Origin: Sphingopyxis sp. LK2115
GTDB lineage: Bacteria > Pseudomonadota > Alphaproteobacteria > Sphingomonadales > Sphingomonadaceae
Length of the DNA stretch: 64,000 bases
Direction of reading: 5' to 3'
Assembly (NCBI RefSeq): GCF_014595975.1
Contig: NZ_JABWGQ010000035.1
Span: forward strand, 28,182 to 92,181
The notes under the pieces: generated by a model
The model's database searches: none
What the model was told of the DNA's origin: nothing
What the model saw: the letters and a program-made list of their open reading frames with translations, nothing else
Position numbers and translations under genes: made by a program
Part shown: in pieces, positions 26,652 through 36,124 of the stretch
Layout: every line of letters starts with the position of its first letter
How positions within the stretch are numbered: the first letter of the stretch is position 1

Positions 26652-28127
26652 ATGGGCAGGCGGCGAAGGATATTGTTCGGCGGTCTGGCAATCGTTGCGA
26701 TCGTCGCCGGGACGGTGGCGATCCGCACCGCAACCTTTGCGCCCACCGACATTGCCGACGGCAGCGATGTCCGGCTCGCGGCGGTGCCCGACTATGACCT
26801 GAAGGCTGCGGCCGCGAACCTTGGCGCGGCGGTGCAGATCCGCACCATCTCGCATCAGGATAGCACGGAAAACGAGATTGCCGAGTGGGACCGGCTGCAC
26901 CGCTGGCTGGCGGCCACCTATCCGGCCGCGCATATGGCGATGACGCGCGAGATATTGCCGAATCGCACGCTCGTCTATCGCTGGGCGGGGCGCGACGCAC
27001 GGCGCGCACCGATCATTCTGATGGCGCATCAGGACGTTGTCCCGGTAACCGAAGGAACCGAGGAGGACTGGAAATATCCGCCCTTCGCCGGCATAGTCGC
27101 CGAAGATGCGGTCTGGGGCCGCGGGACCGTCGACGACAAGGGCTCGCTTGTCGCATTGTTCGAGGCGATCGAGGCGCTGGCGAAAGGCGGCTTTGTTCCC
27201 GAACGCAGCATTTACCTGGTGTCGGGGCATGACGAGGAGGTCGGCGGATCGGGCGCGGCGGCGGCGGCGGCGCTGCTCAAGGCGCGAGGCGTGCGCGCGC
27301 TCTACACACTCGACGAAGGCAGTGTCGTGCTGCGCGATACGCCGGTGATCGACGGTCCGGCGATCCTGATCGGGGTGGCCGAAAAGGGCTATGCGACGCT
27401 GAAAGTGACCGCCGAGGCGCCCGGTGGACACAGTTCGATGCCGCCCGCCGAAACCGGCGTCACGACGCTGGCGCGCGCGTTGCTCGCGATTACCGACGAT
27501 CCGTTCCCGATCGAGATGCGCGGTCCCGGCGCGGCAATGGTCGAGGCGCTGGCCGCGCACAAGGGCGGGACGACCAAGATGGCGGTCGCGAACCAGTGGC
27601 TTCTGGGATCGGTGCTGAAACGGCAATTGTCGGCGTCACCCTCGTCGGCCGCGGCGTTCCACACCACGATCGCGCCGACGATGCTGGAGGGAAGCCCCAA
27701 GGAGAATGTGCTGCCGCAGACGGCAAGCGCGCTCATCAACTATCGCATCGCGCCGTGGAACAGCTCGGCCGAGGTGATGGCGCGCGCCAGGGCGGCGGTC
27801 GGCGATGCCCCCGTCACGCTGAGCTGGGCCAGGCCGCCCAACGAGCCTTCGCGCGTGTCGTCTACGCGTTCACAGGGCTGGAAATATGTCGTCGCCGCCG
27901 CGCGCGCCGATGCCGCCGATGCCGTCGTCGCGCCTTTCCTGGTCGTCGGCGCGACCGACAGCCGCAGCATGGGCGACGTTTCCGAGGATGTGTACCGTTT
28001 CATGCCAATGCACTTCACGCTCAAGGAAACTGCGATGATTCACGGCACGAACGAACATATGAAGATCGACAGCCTGCGGCGGATGATCGATTTCTATGCG
28101 CGGCTGATCGCGACCTCGGCCGGATGA
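26652..28127 (+). CDS. M20 family peptidase (carboxypeptidase S/PM20D1 type)
   Basis: This is a di-zinc exopeptidase or amidase. ATG 26652 follows GGGAGAGGGG and gives MGRRRRILFGGLAIVAIVAG, a positively charged membrane anchor or uncleaved signal, placing the enzyme in the periplasm. Catalytic landmarks are ILMAHQDVVPV (first Zn His and catalytic Asp), GRGTVDDKGSLVALFEAIEA (bridging Asp), VSGHDEEVGGSGAAAAAALL (catalytic and metal Glu), EAPGGHSSMPP (dimerisation-domain His), and MIHGTNEHM near the C-terminus. The 491-residue length fits. The open frame from 26553 runs into the tRNA and is not the start. Confidence 0.92.
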   Translation: MGRRRRILFGGLAIVAIVAGTVAIRTATFAPTDIADGSDVRLAAVPDYDLKAAAANLGAAVQIRTISHQDSTENEIAEWDRLHRWLAATYPAAHMAMTREILPNRTLVYRWAGRDARRAPIILMAHQDVVPVTEGTEEDWKYPPFAGIVAEDAVWGRGTVDDKGSLVALFEAIEALAKGGFVPERSIYLVSGHDEEVGGSGAAAAAALLKARGVRALYTLDEGSVVLRDTPVIDGPAILIGVAEKGYATLKVTAEAPGGHSSMPPAETGVTTLARALLAITDDPFPIEMRGPGAAMVEALAAHKGGTTKMAVANQWLLGSVLKRQLSASPSSAAAFHTTIAPTMLEGSPKENVLPQTASALINYRIAPWNSSAEVMARARAAVGDAPVTLSWARPPNEPSRVSSTRSQGWKYVVAAARADAADAVVAPFLVVGATDSRSMGDVSEDVYRFMPMHFTLKETAMIHGTNEHMKIDSLRRMIDFYARLIATSAG

Positions 28128-28157
28128 GTGCGCCGATAGGCTGGCCAACAGGGGAAG

Positions 28158-28234
<77 letters not shown>

Positions 28235-28295
28235 ACGACCGGACCCGCGCCTTAGACATGACGGGGGAGCAAGTCCATCCCATGCGCATCGCAGG

Positions 28296-28331
28296 CAAAG
28301 AAAAAGGCGGCCTTCCGAAGGGAAGGCCGCC
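28296..28331 (-). terminator. Intrinsic terminator of the small lipoprotein gene
   Basis: A perfect 11-bp stem GGCGGCCTTCC/GGAAGGCCGCC closes a GAAG loop (stem positions 28306-28331). In the minus-strand direction it is followed by TTTTTCTTTG. It lies 38 bases downstream of the lipoprotein stop. A perfect stem of this strength suggests an abundantly expressed gene. Confidence 0.9.
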
Positions 28332-28368
28332 CATTTTCGTTTCAGTCAATGCCCCGGAGGGCTGTGAC

Positions 28369-28650
28369 TTACTTCTTTTCTTCAGCCGGAGCAGCAGCGG
28401 CGTCGGCAGCCGGAGCTTCAGCGGTCGCAGCAGCGTCGGCCGGAGCAGCGGCAGCAGCGTCGGCACCAGCAGCGGCAGCTTCGGCGCCAGCGGCGGCGGC
28501 GTCGGCGCCGGCAGCAGCGGCGTCAGCGCCTTCTTCGGCGACCGCTTCGGCAGCCGGAGCTTCGGTGGTGGCTTCTTCAGCAGCCTTTTCACCGCAAGCG
28601 GCGAGGGCGAACATGCTGGCAGCAACGGCGATAGCAGCAAACTTCTTCAT
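28369..28650 (-). CDS. Small Ala/Glu-rich lipoprotein
   Basis: The start ATG at 28650 is preceded by AGGGAGCC. It gives MKKFAAIAVAASMFALAACG, a lipoprotein signal with lipobox LAAC and acyl-accepting Cys19. The mature 75 residues are almost only Ala, Glu, Asp, Gly, Pro and Thr, arranged as repeats of GADAAAA/GAEAAAA and ending EEKK. The protein is acidic and probably unfolded or helical, anchored to a membrane. I do not recognise a function. It is monocistronic, with its own promoter-like sequence upstream and a strong terminator. The longer open frame to 28698 adds 16 residues without a signal and is rejected. Confidence 0.8.
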   Translation of the reverse strand: MKKFAAIAVAASMFALAACGEKAAEEATTEAPAAEAVAEEGADAAAAGADAAAAGAEAAAAGADAAAAAPADAAATAEAPAADAAAAPAEEKK

Positions 28651-28711
28651 GATGTGTGGGCTCCCTAAAATGCCTTTCCGCGACGGGATTTTCCCCAACC
28701 GCGAGCGGCGG

Positions 28712-28739
28712 GATTTAGAGGTTCCGCGTGAATCGTCAA
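28712..28739 (-). promoter_or_regulatory. Putative sigma-70-type promoter of the lipoprotein gene
   Basis: On the minus strand TTGACG (plus 28734-28739) and TAAATC (plus 28712-28717) are separated by 16 bases and lie about 62 bases upstream of the lipoprotein ATG. The -35 box is a near-consensus match. The -10 box is weak, which is common in GC-rich alphaproteobacteria. The region is locally AT-rich (AATTATTTTTG just upstream). Confidence 0.45.
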
Positions 28740-29085
28740 CAAAAATAATTGAGATGGCGGGGCGTGGCGGATTTGTGTCACTTTACCGAAAGAACGTGCG
28801 ATGGGCAATAATTCGCGAGGGCGATAGAATCGCCAAACCTGGCCGTGGCAAGGCGGAAGCGCCTGCGCGAACATGGCGCCCGACGCCGGCAATGGCGCCG
28901 TAACGCGCCCGGTCCGGCGCGATCTGCCGCGCCTTGCGCCGGCTTGCCCGGTCCGATGCCCGAAGCAGCCCGCATGGACGGGCACCGTAACGGCTCCCTC
29001 CTGATTGCCAAGCCAGTGCCCATTCGCTAACCGGCGCGCAACTCTTCCGGCCGCCGTCGCGGCCCAGCCTTTACCGGAGCATTTC
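28740..29085. other. Non-coding divergent region upstream of the ettA gene
   Basis: I see no convincing gene here; open frames on both strands lack start sites and have shadow-like composition. It holds the upstream region of the lipoprotein gene on one side and of ettA on the other. A weak candidate ettA promoter is TTGCCA (29005-29010) and CTAACC (29027-29032) with a 16-base spacer. GGAG at 29075-29078 is the likely ribosome binding site of ettA. Confidence 0.4.
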
Positions 29086-30765
29086 ATGGCCGCCCAATAT
29101 AGTTTCGTGATGAAGGGTCTGACCAAGACCTATCCCGGCGCACAAAAGCCGACGCTCAACAATCTGAACCTGCAATTCTATCCCGACGCCAAGATCGGCA
29201 TCGTCGGCCCGAACGGCACGGGCAAGTCGACACTGATGAAAATCATGGCGGGCATCGACAAGGATTTTGCTGGTGAAGCTTGGCCTGGCGAGGGGATCAC
29301 CGTCGGCTATCTCGCGCAGGAGCCGCAACTCGACCCGGCGAAGACGGTCAAGGAAAATGTCATGGACGGCGTCCGTCCGGTCGCCGACATGCTCGACCGC
29401 TTCAACGAGATCAGCGCGCTGATGGCCGATCCGCCCGCCGACGCCGATTTCGATGCGCTGATGGAGGAAATGGGCAGCCTGCAGGAAAAGATCGACGCGG
29501 TCGACGGCTGGACGCTCGACAACCAGCTCGAAATCGCGATGGAGGCGCTCCGCTGCCCGCCCGGCGACTGGAGCGTCGAAAATCTGTCGGGCGGTGAACG
29601 TCGCCGCATCGCGCTCACGCGGCTGCTGCTCGAAAAGCCGTCGATCCTGCTGCTCGACGAGCCGACCAACCACCTTGATGCCGAAAGTGTCGCCTGGCTG
29701 GAAAAGCATCTCGTCGACTATCCCGGCAATGTCATCCTCGTCACCCACGACCGCTATTTCCTCGACAATGTCGTGAACTGGATCCTCGAACTCGATCGCG
29801 GACGCTATTTCGTCTACGAGGGCAATTATTCGACCTACCTTGAAAAGAAGGGCAAGCGGCTCGAACAGGAAGCGCGCGAGGATGCCGGCCGCCAAAAGGC
29901 CATCAAGGACGAGCTCGAATGGATCCGGCAATCGCCAAAGGCGCGCCAGGCCAAGTCGAAGGCGCGTATCAAATCGTTCGACCAGCTTGTCGAAGCGCAG
30001 GAAAACCGCGCACCCGGCAAGGCGCAGATCGTCATCCAGGTTCCCGAACGGCTCGGCGGCAAGGTGATCGAGGTCAAAAATATCTCGAAGGCCTATGGCG
30101 ACAAGCTGCTGTTCGAGGATCTGTCCTTCACATTGCCGCCGGGGGGGATTGTCGGGGTTATCGGCCCCAACGGTGCAGGCAAGTCGACCTTGTTCAAGCT
30201 GATTACGGGACAGGAACAGCCCGACAGCGGCAGCATCAGCATCGGCGACACGGTGCGCCTCGGCTATGTCGACCAGAGTCGCGACGCGCTCGACCCGAAC
30301 AAGAATGTCTGGGAAGAAATTTCGGGCGGCCACGACATGATGTCGATCGGCAAGCATGAAATGCAGACCCGCGCCTATGTCGGCGCGTTCAACTTCAAGG
30401 GCACCGACCAGCAGAAAAAGGTCGGCCAGCTGTCGGGCGGCGAACGCAACCGCGTCCATATGGCCAAGATGCTGAAACAGGGCGGCAACGTCCTGCTGCT
30501 CGACGAACCGACGAACGACCTCGACACCGAAACGCTGGCGGCGCTGGAGGAAGCGCTCGAAAACTTTGCGGGTTGTGCCGTGGTCATCAGCCACGACCGC
30601 TTTTTCCTCGATCGCCTTGCGACGCACATCCTGGCTTTCGAAGGCGACAGCCATGTCGAATGGTTCGAGGGCAATTTCGAGGCCTATGAAGAGGACAAGA
30701 TCCGCCGCCTCGGCGAGGGCGCGACGCGCCCGCACGCGACGACCTACAAGAAATTGTCGCGCTGA
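29086..30765 (+). CDS. ettA: Energy-dependent translational throttle protein EttA (ABC-F)
   Basis: This cytoplasmic ABC-F ATPase binds the ribosomal E site and gates entry into elongation according to the ADP/ATP ratio. ATG 29086 gives MAAQYSFVMKGLTKTYPGAQ, the usual EttA opening. Two ABC domains are visible: Walker A GPNGTGKST then signature LSGGERRRIALTRLLLEKPS and LLLDEPTNHLDAESV; and GPNGAGKST then LSGGERNRVHMAKML and LLLDEPTNDLDTETL. The inter-domain arm (WIRQSPKARQAKSKARIKSF) matches EttA. The 559-residue length is normal. The thioesterase gene follows after 5 bases. Confidence 0.95.
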   Translation: MAAQYSFVMKGLTKTYPGAQKPTLNNLNLQFYPDAKIGIVGPNGTGKSTLMKIMAGIDKDFAGEAWPGEGITVGYLAQEPQLDPAKTVKENVMDGVRPVADMLDRFNEISALMADPPADADFDALMEEMGSLQEKIDAVDGWTLDNQLEIAMEALRCPPGDWSVENLSGGERRRIALTRLLLEKPSILLLDEPTNHLDAESVAWLEKHLVDYPGNVILVTHDRYFLDNVVNWILELDRGRYFVYEGNYSTYLEKKGKRLEQEAREDAGRQKAIKDELEWIRQSPKARQAKSKARIKSFDQLVEAQENRAPGKAQIVIQVPERLGGKVIEVKNISKAYGDKLLFEDLSFTLPPGGIVGVIGPNGAGKSTLFKLITGQEQPDSGSISIGDTVRLGYVDQSRDALDPNKNVWEEISGGHDMMSIGKHEMQTRAYVGAFNFKGTDQQKKVGQLSGGERNRVHMAKMLKQGGNVLLLDEPTNDLDTETLAALEEALENFAGCAVVISHDRFFLDRLATHILAFEGDSHVEWFEGNFEAYEEDKIRRLGEGATRPHATTYKKLSR

Positions 30766-30770
30766 CCGGT

Positions 30771-31214
30771 ATGAGGGCTGGGGAGGGCATCTCTGCGAGC
30801 GCGATCCGCATGGACGCGGAAGCGCTCAACGCGTTCATGGCAGAAGCCTTTCCCCAATCGGAGCCGGGATCGCGCGGCTATGTGGTGTCGGCCACCCCCG
30901 GTCATGTGCGAGCGCGGATGGACCCGACCGACAAGGCGCTGCGTCCCGGCGGGCTGATTTCGGGGCCGACGCAGATGGGCTTCGCCGACATGGCGGCCTA
31001 TGCGCTGGTGCTCGCGCATATCGGGCCAGTGGCGATGGCGGTGACGAGTGCGCTGGGTTATCAGTTTCTGCGCCCGTGCCGCCCCGGCTCGCTGTTTGCC
31101 GACGCGCACATGCTGCGGCTCGGCAAGCGGCTCGCGGTCATGGACGTGCGGATCTGGACCGACGATCCGCTAAAACCGGTCGGGCAGGCGAATGTGACCT
31201 ACGCGATTCCGTGA
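30771..31214 (+). CDS. PaaI-family hotdog thioesterase
   Basis: The 147-residue protein fits a single hotdog domain of the PaaI/DUF4442 type that hydrolyses acyl-CoA. LRPGGLISGPTQMGFADMAA is the characteristic substrate-loop and helix segment, with Asp in GFADMA as the expected catalytic acid. TSALGYQFLRPCRPGSLFAD and VGQANVTYAIP fit the following strands. ATG 30771 begins 5 bases after ettA; ATG 30810 is an alternative start that loses only a variable leader. The substrate is unknown. Confidence 0.85.
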   Translation: MRAGEGISASAIRMDAEALNAFMAEAFPQSEPGSRGYVVSATPGHVRARMDPTDKALRPGGLISGPTQMGFADMAAYALVLAHIGPVAMAVTSALGYQFLRPCRPGSLFADAHMLRLGKRLAVMDVRIWTDDPLKPVGQANVTYAIP

Positions 31215-31223
31215 CGCGGCGGC

Positions 31224-31862
31224 TCAGGCTGGGCTGAATGCGCCCGTGGCATCGTCCATGACATGCAGCACCCCGTCACTGATCGCAAAAAAGGCACCGC
31301 GCAGTTTCAGCGTGCCGCGCGCTTCCTTTTCCTGAATACAGGGAAAAGTGCGAAGATTCGCGATGCTGACACGCACCGCCGCCATTTCCATCGCACGGCC
31401 CGCGTCGCGGCTGTCGAGGTCAGAATGCTCGGCCCGCACCTCGTTGCTCGCGCCATCGAGCAGAGCGATCCAGTCGGCGATAAAGCCGCCGCGGCCCGGT
31501 TCGGCGCCAGCCATCGTCCCATGCAACGCGGCATGGCAGCCGCCGCACAGGCCATGGCCCATGACGACGATTTCCTCGACCTTCAGGAACTGCACAGCAA
31601 ACTCCAGCGCGGCCGAGACGCCGTGACGTCCGGGCGTCGTTTCAAACGGCGGCACCAGCGCGGCGACATTGCGCACGACAAAGATTTCGCCCGGACTGGT
31701 ATCGAAAATCTGGGACGGTTCGACGCGGCTGTCGGAACAGGCGATCACCATCACCTTGGGCGACTGCCCCTCGGCAAGCTCATTCCAGCGGTCACGCTGT
31801 TCCTGCCATCCGCCGTTACGGAAACGGCGATAGCCTTCGATCATGTCGGCAAAGTGAGTCAT
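31224..31862 (-). CDS. Beta-class carbonic anhydrase
   Basis: The enzyme interconverts CO2 and bicarbonate. The 212 residues from ATG 31862 ([19 protein letters not shown]) contain the zinc ligand motif [15 protein letters not shown] (Cys, with the catalytic Asp-Arg dyad) and [15 protein letters not shown] (His and Cys). [12 protein letters not shown] and [20 protein letters not shown] are also typical. The longer frame to 31943 adds a nonconserved leader. It is convergent with the thioesterase gene and divergent from lipA. Confidence 0.95.
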   Translation of the reverse strand: MTHFADMIEGYRRFRNGGWQEQRDRWNELAEGQSPKVMVIACSDSRVEPSQIFDTSPGEIFVVRNVAALVPPFETTPGRHGVSAALEFAVQFLKVEEIVVMGHGLCGGCHAALHGTMAGAEPGRGGFIADWIALLDGASNEVRAEHSDLDSRDAGRAMEMAAVRVSIANLRTFPCIQEKEARGTLKLRGAFFAISDGVLHVMDDATGAFSPA

Positions 31863-31924
31863 GGCGGCCCCATAGCATAAGTAGAGAGGTTGAGAAGAGG
31901 GACACAGGCGACTATGTGGGCGCG

Positions 31925-32860
31925 ATGAACGCTCCCGCCTCACCCCCCGCCACGCCGAGCCAGCGCCAGCGCAAGCCCGACTGGATTCGCGTCAAGGCAC
32001 CGACCAGCCCCGGCTATGCCGAAACACGCAAGCTGATGCGCGAACTCAATTTGCATACGGTGTGCGAAGAGGCGGCGTGCCCGAACATCGGCGAATGCTG
32101 GACCAAAAAACACGCCACGGTGATGATCCTCGGCGACACCTGCACGCGCGCTTGCGCCTTTTGCAACGTCAAGACGGGCATGCCCCGCGCGGTCGACCCG
32201 TTCGAGCCAGAACATACCGCGATCGCCGCCGCCAAGATGGGGCTGACGCATATCGTCATCACGTCGGTCGACCGCGACGACCTGCCGGATGGCGGCGCCA
32301 GCCAGTTCGTCAAGGTTATCGAGGCGCTGCGCCGCGAAACGCCGCAGACGACGATCGAAATCCTGACCCCCGACTTTCGCAACAAGCCCGAAAGCGCGAT
32401 TGCGGCGATCGTCGATGCCCGCCCCGACGTCTATAATCACAATCTCGAAACCGTGCCGCGGCTCTACCCGACGATCCGCCCCGGCGCGCGCTATTATGCC
32501 TCGCTGCGGCTGCTCGAAAGCGTCAAGCGGCGCGATCCGTCGATCTTCACCAAGTCGGGCATCATGCTGGGGCTTGGCGAGGAACGGATGGAGGTGCATC
32601 AGGTGATGGACGACATGCGCAGCGCCGACATCGATTTCATGACGATGGGCCAATATCTGCAACCGACGCCGAAACACGCCAGGGTGATCGACTTCGTGAC
32701 GCCACAGGCGTTCGATGCCTATGCGCAGATCGCGCGCGCCAAGGGCTTCTTGCAGGTTGCCTCGTCACCGCTGACGCGCTCCAGCTATCACGCGGGCGAT
32801 GATTTCGAACGGATGCGCGCGGCGCGCAAGGCGCAACTGGCGCGCGCGCGCGCCGACTGA
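31925..32860 (+). CDS. lipA: Lipoyl synthase
   Basis: LipA is a radical SAM enzyme that inserts two sulfurs into octanoyl groups on lipoyl domains. The N-terminal auxiliary cluster motif is [12 protein letters not shown] and the radical SAM motif is [28 protein letters not shown] and [17 protein letters not shown] are strongly conserved family segments, as is [23 protein letters not shown] 31925 (MNAPASPPA) is preferred over GTG 31916. At 311 residues it is full length. The ratA-like gene follows after 7 bases. Confidence 0.97.
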   Translation: MNAPASPPATPSQRQRKPDWIRVKAPTSPGYAETRKLMRELNLHTVCEEAACPNIGECWTKKHATVMILGDTCTRACAFCNVKTGMPRAVDPFEPEHTAIAAAKMGLTHIVITSVDRDDLPDGGASQFVKVIEALRRETPQTTIEILTPDFRNKPESAIAAIVDARPDVYNHNLETVPRLYPTIRPGARYYASLRLLESVKRRDPSIFTKSGIMLGLGEERMEVHQVMDDMRSADIDFMTMGQYLQPTPKHARVIDFVTPQAFDAYAQIARAKGFLQVASSPLTRSSYHAGDDFERMRAARKAQLARARAD

Positions 32861-32867
32861 CCTGACC

Positions 32868-33347
32868 TTGCCCCGCCACCACGAAACCCGCAACCTGCCA
32901 TACAGCGCCGAACAGATGTTCGCGCTGGTGACCGACATCGCACGCTATCCCGAGTTCCTGCCGTGGGTCGTCGCGCTGCGCGTTCGCAGCGACAGCGAGC
33001 ATGAGGCGGTGGCGGACATGATCGTCGGCTTCAAGGGGCTGCGCGAGAGTTTTTCGTGCCGCGTCCACAAGCAGCGGCCGCGCGAGGTGGTCGTCAGCTA
33101 TATCGACGGCCCGATGAAGCATCTCAGCAACGAATGGCATTTCCAGCCCGCCGCCGGCGGCGGTTGCCGCGTCGATTTCATGGTCGACTTTGCGTTCCGC
33201 AACCGGATGTTCGAGGCCCTCGCGGGCCAGATGTTCGACAAGGCGCTCAGAAAGATGATCGCCGCGTTCGAAGCACGCGCCGAAGAACTTTACGGCGCGG
33301 GGAGCGCAACGTCCTCTGACGGGCGCAGCGCGTCCTTGTCGGGCTGA
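32868..33347 (+). CDS. RatA/COQ10-type START-domain protein
   Basis: The protein matches the family containing mitochondrial Coq10 (ubiquinone-binding chaperone) and E. coli RatA. Landmarks are LPYSAEQMFALVTDIARYPE, FLPWVV, FKGLRESFSCRV and FAFRNRMFEALAGQMFDKAL. No ATG lies upstream of the conserved region; TTG 32868, 7 bases after lipA, is the likely start and gives 159 residues. In this lipA-linked alphaproteobacterial setting a role with ubiquinone is more likely than a toxin, but that is inference. The C-terminus overlaps the convergent cinA gene by 58 bases. Confidence 0.88.
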   Translation: MPRHHETRNLPYSAEQMFALVTDIARYPEFLPWVVALRVRSDSEHEAVADMIVGFKGLRESFSCRVHKQRPREVVVSYIDGPMKHLSNEWHFQPAAGGGCRVDFMVDFAFRNRMFEALAGQMFDKALRKMIAAFEARAEELYGAGSATSSDGRSASLSG

Positions 33348-33847
33348 AGCAGTTCGAGGGCGAACATTGTTGCGGCTTGACGGATCGCCGCGCGGTCGGC
33401 CCCCTCGAACTGGATGCGCTGGGTGAAATAATCGTCCGGGTCTTGCCCGCGCAGCGCGCGCGCAAAGACGACGAGACCGACGGGCTTCTTCTCGGTGCCG
33501 CCGCCGGGACCGGCGATGCCCGTGATCGCGACGGCGACGTCGGCGTCGCTGTTAGCCAGCGCGCCGGCGGCCATCGCCCAGGCGGTCGCCAGCGACACTT
33601 CGCCAAAGGTTTCGAGAATCTCGCCGCTGACGTCGAGCTGCCTTTTCTTGGCGTCGGCCGAATAGGTCACGAAACCGGCGGTAAAAACGTCCGAGCATCC
33701 GGCGATATCGGTCAGCGCCGCGGCCACCATGCCGCCGGTGCAGCTTTCGGCGACTGCGACCTTGCGCCCGGCCGCGCGGTTTTGGGCGAGCACGCTCGCG
33801 GCAAGATCATCTCGCGCAGAAAGGCGCGATTCGGCATCGTGCAGCAC
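33290..33847 (-). CDS. CinA family protein (nicotinamide-nucleotide amidase)
   Basis: The 185-residue protein is a stand-alone CinA C-terminal domain, which deamidates NMN in pyridine nucleotide salvage. AVAESCTGGMVAAALTDIAG, GFVTYSADAKKRQLDVS and AVAITGIAGPGGGTEKKPVG are the catalytic and binding segments of the PncC type. There is no N-terminal molybdopterin-like domain. It starts 3 bases after the ispDF stop on the minus strand. The last ~19 codons overlap the convergent RatA-like gene. Confidence 0.92.
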   Translation of the reverse strand: MLHDAESRLSARDDLAASVLAQNRAAGRKVAVAESCTGGMVAAALTDIAGCSDVFTAGFVTYSADAKKRQLDVSGEILETFGEVSLATAWAMAAGALANSDADVAVAITGIAGPGGGTEKKPVGLVVFARALRGQDPDDYFTQRIQFEGADRAAIRQAATMFALELLQPDKDALRPSEDVALPAP

Positions 33848-33850
33848 GGG

Positions 33851-35029
33851 TCAAATCTCCGGAAGCTGGATGGTCGCAACGGCCTGGGCCGAAATCCCCT
33901 CGCGACGGCCGGTGAAACCCAGCCGCTCGGTCGTTGTCGCCTTCACACTAACCCGTCCGGCCGGAATCGCAAGGATTTCGGCAATGCGGTTGCGAATGGC
34001 GACGCGGTGCGGGCCGATCCGCGGCGCTTCGGCGATGATCGTGAGATCGAGGTGGCCGATCCGCCCGCCCTTCGCCGCCACGCGCTCGCCGGCAAAGGAC
34101 AGGAAGCGGTGCGACGCGGCACCGCGCCATTGCGGGTCGCTCGGCGGAAAATGGTCGCCGATGTCGCCATCGCCCAGCGCGCCCAAGATCGCGTCGGTCA
34201 GCGCATGCAGCGCGACGTCGGCATCGCTATGGCCTTCAAGTCCATGACTATGCTCGATTTCTATCCCGCCGATCCACAGCGTCTTGCCCGCGACCAGACG
34301 GTGAACATCATAGCCCATGCCGACGGCGGTTCGCATCATGTCGCTTGTCCCCAGCAGCCCACGCAGGATCGCCATATCGTCGGCATATGTCAGTTTGTGG
34401 AGGCGCGCATCGCCTTCGACCATCGCCACCGTGACGCCAAGGCTGCGGACGAGCTGCGCATCGTCACTCGCCGCCGCGCCCGAGGCTTTGGCGTGCGCGC
34501 GCCGCAAGGTGCCGAGCCGAAAGGCCTGCGGCGTCTGGACGCGCGCCAGCCGGTCGCGCGCGACGACATCGCCCGCCTCGCCATCCGCCGCCTCGACCAG
34601 CGTATCGGGAACCGGCAGAACGGGGATCGCCGCTTCGGCCCGATCCAGCGCTGCGAGCAGCCGGTCGATAACGGCGGCGTCGACTCCGGGGCGCGCGGCG
34701 TCATGGACGAGCACCATCATCTCGTCCGGCAAATCGGACAGCGCGGTCAGCGCATTGGCCACCGATTGCTGTCGATCGGGGCCGGGATCGGCTGAAATCC
34801 AGCCTTCGGGCAAAGGTTGCACCGCCGCCATGACGTCATGATTGGCCACCAGGACGCCGTCCGAAACGCCTTGATAATCGGCCAGGGCGTCGAGACTCCA
34901 GCGCAGCACCGGCCTGCCGCCAAGCATTTCGAGCTGCTTTGGCCGCGCAAAGCCTGCACGCGCTCCGCGGCCGCCCGCAAGCAGGATCGCGGCGACGCGG
35001 CGGGGGTGCGGGGCAGGGGACTCGGACAT
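33851..35029 (-). CDS. ispDF: Bifunctional 2-C-methyl-D-erythritol 4-phosphate cytidylyltransferase / MEcPP synthase
   Basis: One chain catalyses two non-consecutive steps of the MEP isoprenoid pathway. Residues ~1-230 are IspD, with AAILLAGGRGARAGFARPKQ (CTP-binding loop) and MVLVHDAARPGVDAAVIDRL. Residues ~235-392 are IspF, starting near VGMGYDVHRLVAGKTLWIGG with the Asp/His zinc motif, followed by LEGHSDADVALHALTDAILG and DIGDHFPPSDPQW. The fusion is common in alphaproteobacteria. It is divergent from dusB. Confidence 0.96.
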   Translation of the reverse strand: MSESPAPHPRRVAAILLAGGRGARAGFARPKQLEMLGGRPVLRWSLDALADYQGVSDGVLVANHDVMAAVQPLPEGWISADPGPDRQQSVANALTALSDLPDEMMVLVHDAARPGVDAAVIDRLLAALDRAEAAIPVLPVPDTLVEAADGEAGDVVARDRLARVQTPQAFRLGTLRRAHAKASGAAASDDAQLVRSLGVTVAMVEGDARLHKLTYADDMAILRGLLGTSDMMRTAVGMGYDVHRLVAGKTLWIGGIEIEHSHGLEGHSDADVALHALTDAILGALGDGDIGDHFPPSDPQWRGAASHRFLSFAGERVAAKGGRIGHLDLTIIAEAPRIGPHRVAIRNRIAEILAIPAGRVSVKATTTERLGFTGRREGISAQAVATIQLPEI

Positions 35030-35104
35030 GGTGCGCGCCGGTTAGCGCAGCCGCGCCTTGCGGGAAAGCGGCTAAGCGTGTAGGGCCTGCTCAATTTTTA
35101 GGCA

Positions 35105-36124
35105 ATGCAAACGAAAGCATCCCCCATGGCGCCGCTGCGGCCCATCCAGATCGGCAACATCACCATCGCGGATCCGGTGATCCTCGCGCCGATGACGGGC
35201 GTCACCGACCTGCCGTTCCGCAAGCTGGTGCGTTCTTATGGTTCGGGGCTGAACGTCACCGAAATGATCGCCAGCCAGGCGGCGATCCGCGAAACGCGCC
35301 AGTCGATCCAGAAAGCGGCGTGGGATCCGGTCGAGGAACCGGTGTCGATGCAGCTCGTCGGCTGCACCCCCTATGAAATGGGCGAAGCGGCCAAGCTCAA
35401 CGAGGATCGCGGCGCGGCGATCATCGACATCAACATGGGCTGCCCGGTGCGCAAGGTTACCAATGGCGACGCCGGATCGGCGCTGATGCGCGATTTGAAG
35501 CTTGCCGCCGCGCTGATCGAATCCTGCGTGAAAGCCGTTTCGGTGCCGGTGACGGTGAAGATGCGCATGGGCTGGTGCCACGACAGCCTCAATGCCCCCG
35601 AACTCGCGCATATCGCCGAGGATCTGGGGGCGAAGATGGTCACCGTCCACGGTCGCACGCGCAACCAGATGTATCGCGGCGAAGCCGACTGGGCCTTTGT
35701 GCGCCGGGTCAAGGACGCGGTGTCGATCCCGGTAATTGTCAACGGCGACATCTGCTCGGCCGACGATGCGCGCACTGCGCTGGCGCAAAGCGGCGCCGAC
35801 GGCGTGATGATCGGCCGCGGCGCTTATGGCCGCCCGTGGCTGCTGGAGCAGGTGATGGCGGCGCTGCGCGGCGAGGGTGAGCGGCCCGACCCCGGCCTCG
35901 ACGAACAATATCACGTCATTACTTCGCATTACCGGGCGATGATCGACCATTATGGCGAAACCACCGGGGTTAATATGGCGCGCAAGCATCTTGGCTGGTA
36001 TGTCAAGGGCCTGCCGGGCTCGGCGGAGTTCCGCAACAAGGTCAACCAGATCCCGGACAGCAAAGGCGTTCTCGACGCGCTCGACGCCTTTTACGGCCCG
36101 CATCTGACACGGGCGGCGGCGTGA
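35105..36124 (+). CDS. dusB: tRNA-dihydrouridine synthase (DusB type)
   Basis: This FMN-dependent TIM-barrel enzyme reduces uridine in tRNA D loops. The 339 residues contain [40 protein letters not shown] with the catalytic Cys, [37 protein letters not shown], and [19 protein letters not shown] as the phosphate-binding end of the barrel. It heads the dusB-ntrBC-ntrYX operon, an arrangement long known from Rhizobium and Rhodobacter. Its stop overlaps the GTG of ntrB. Confidence 0.95.
   Translation: MQTKASPMAPLRPIQIGNITIADPVILAPMTGVTDLPFRKLVRSYGSGLNVTEMIASQAAIRETRQSIQKAAWDPVEEPVSMQLVGCTPYEMGEAAKLNEDRGAAIIDINMGCPVRKVTNGDAGSALMRDLKLAAALIESCVKAVSVPVTVKMRMGWCHDSLNAPELAHIAEDLGAKMVTVHGRTRNQMYRGEADWAFVRRVKDAVSIPVIVNGDICSADDARTALAQSGADGVMIGRGAYGRPWLLEQVMAALRGEGERPDPGLDEQYHVITSHYRAMIDHYGETTGVNMARKHLGWYVKGLPGSAEFRNKVNQIPDSKGVLDALDAFYGPHLTRAAA

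Noticed and set aside
28421..28520. Tandem GC-rich repeat resembling a CRISPR or VNTR array
   Set aside because: The periodicity comes from Ala/Gly/Asp codon repeats inside the lipoprotein gene; there are no spacers.
32868..33347. RatA-like gene as part of a toxin-antitoxin pair
   Set aside because: No RatB-like partner is adjacent; the neighbour is lipA, and the family also contains ubiquinone-binding Coq10 proteins.
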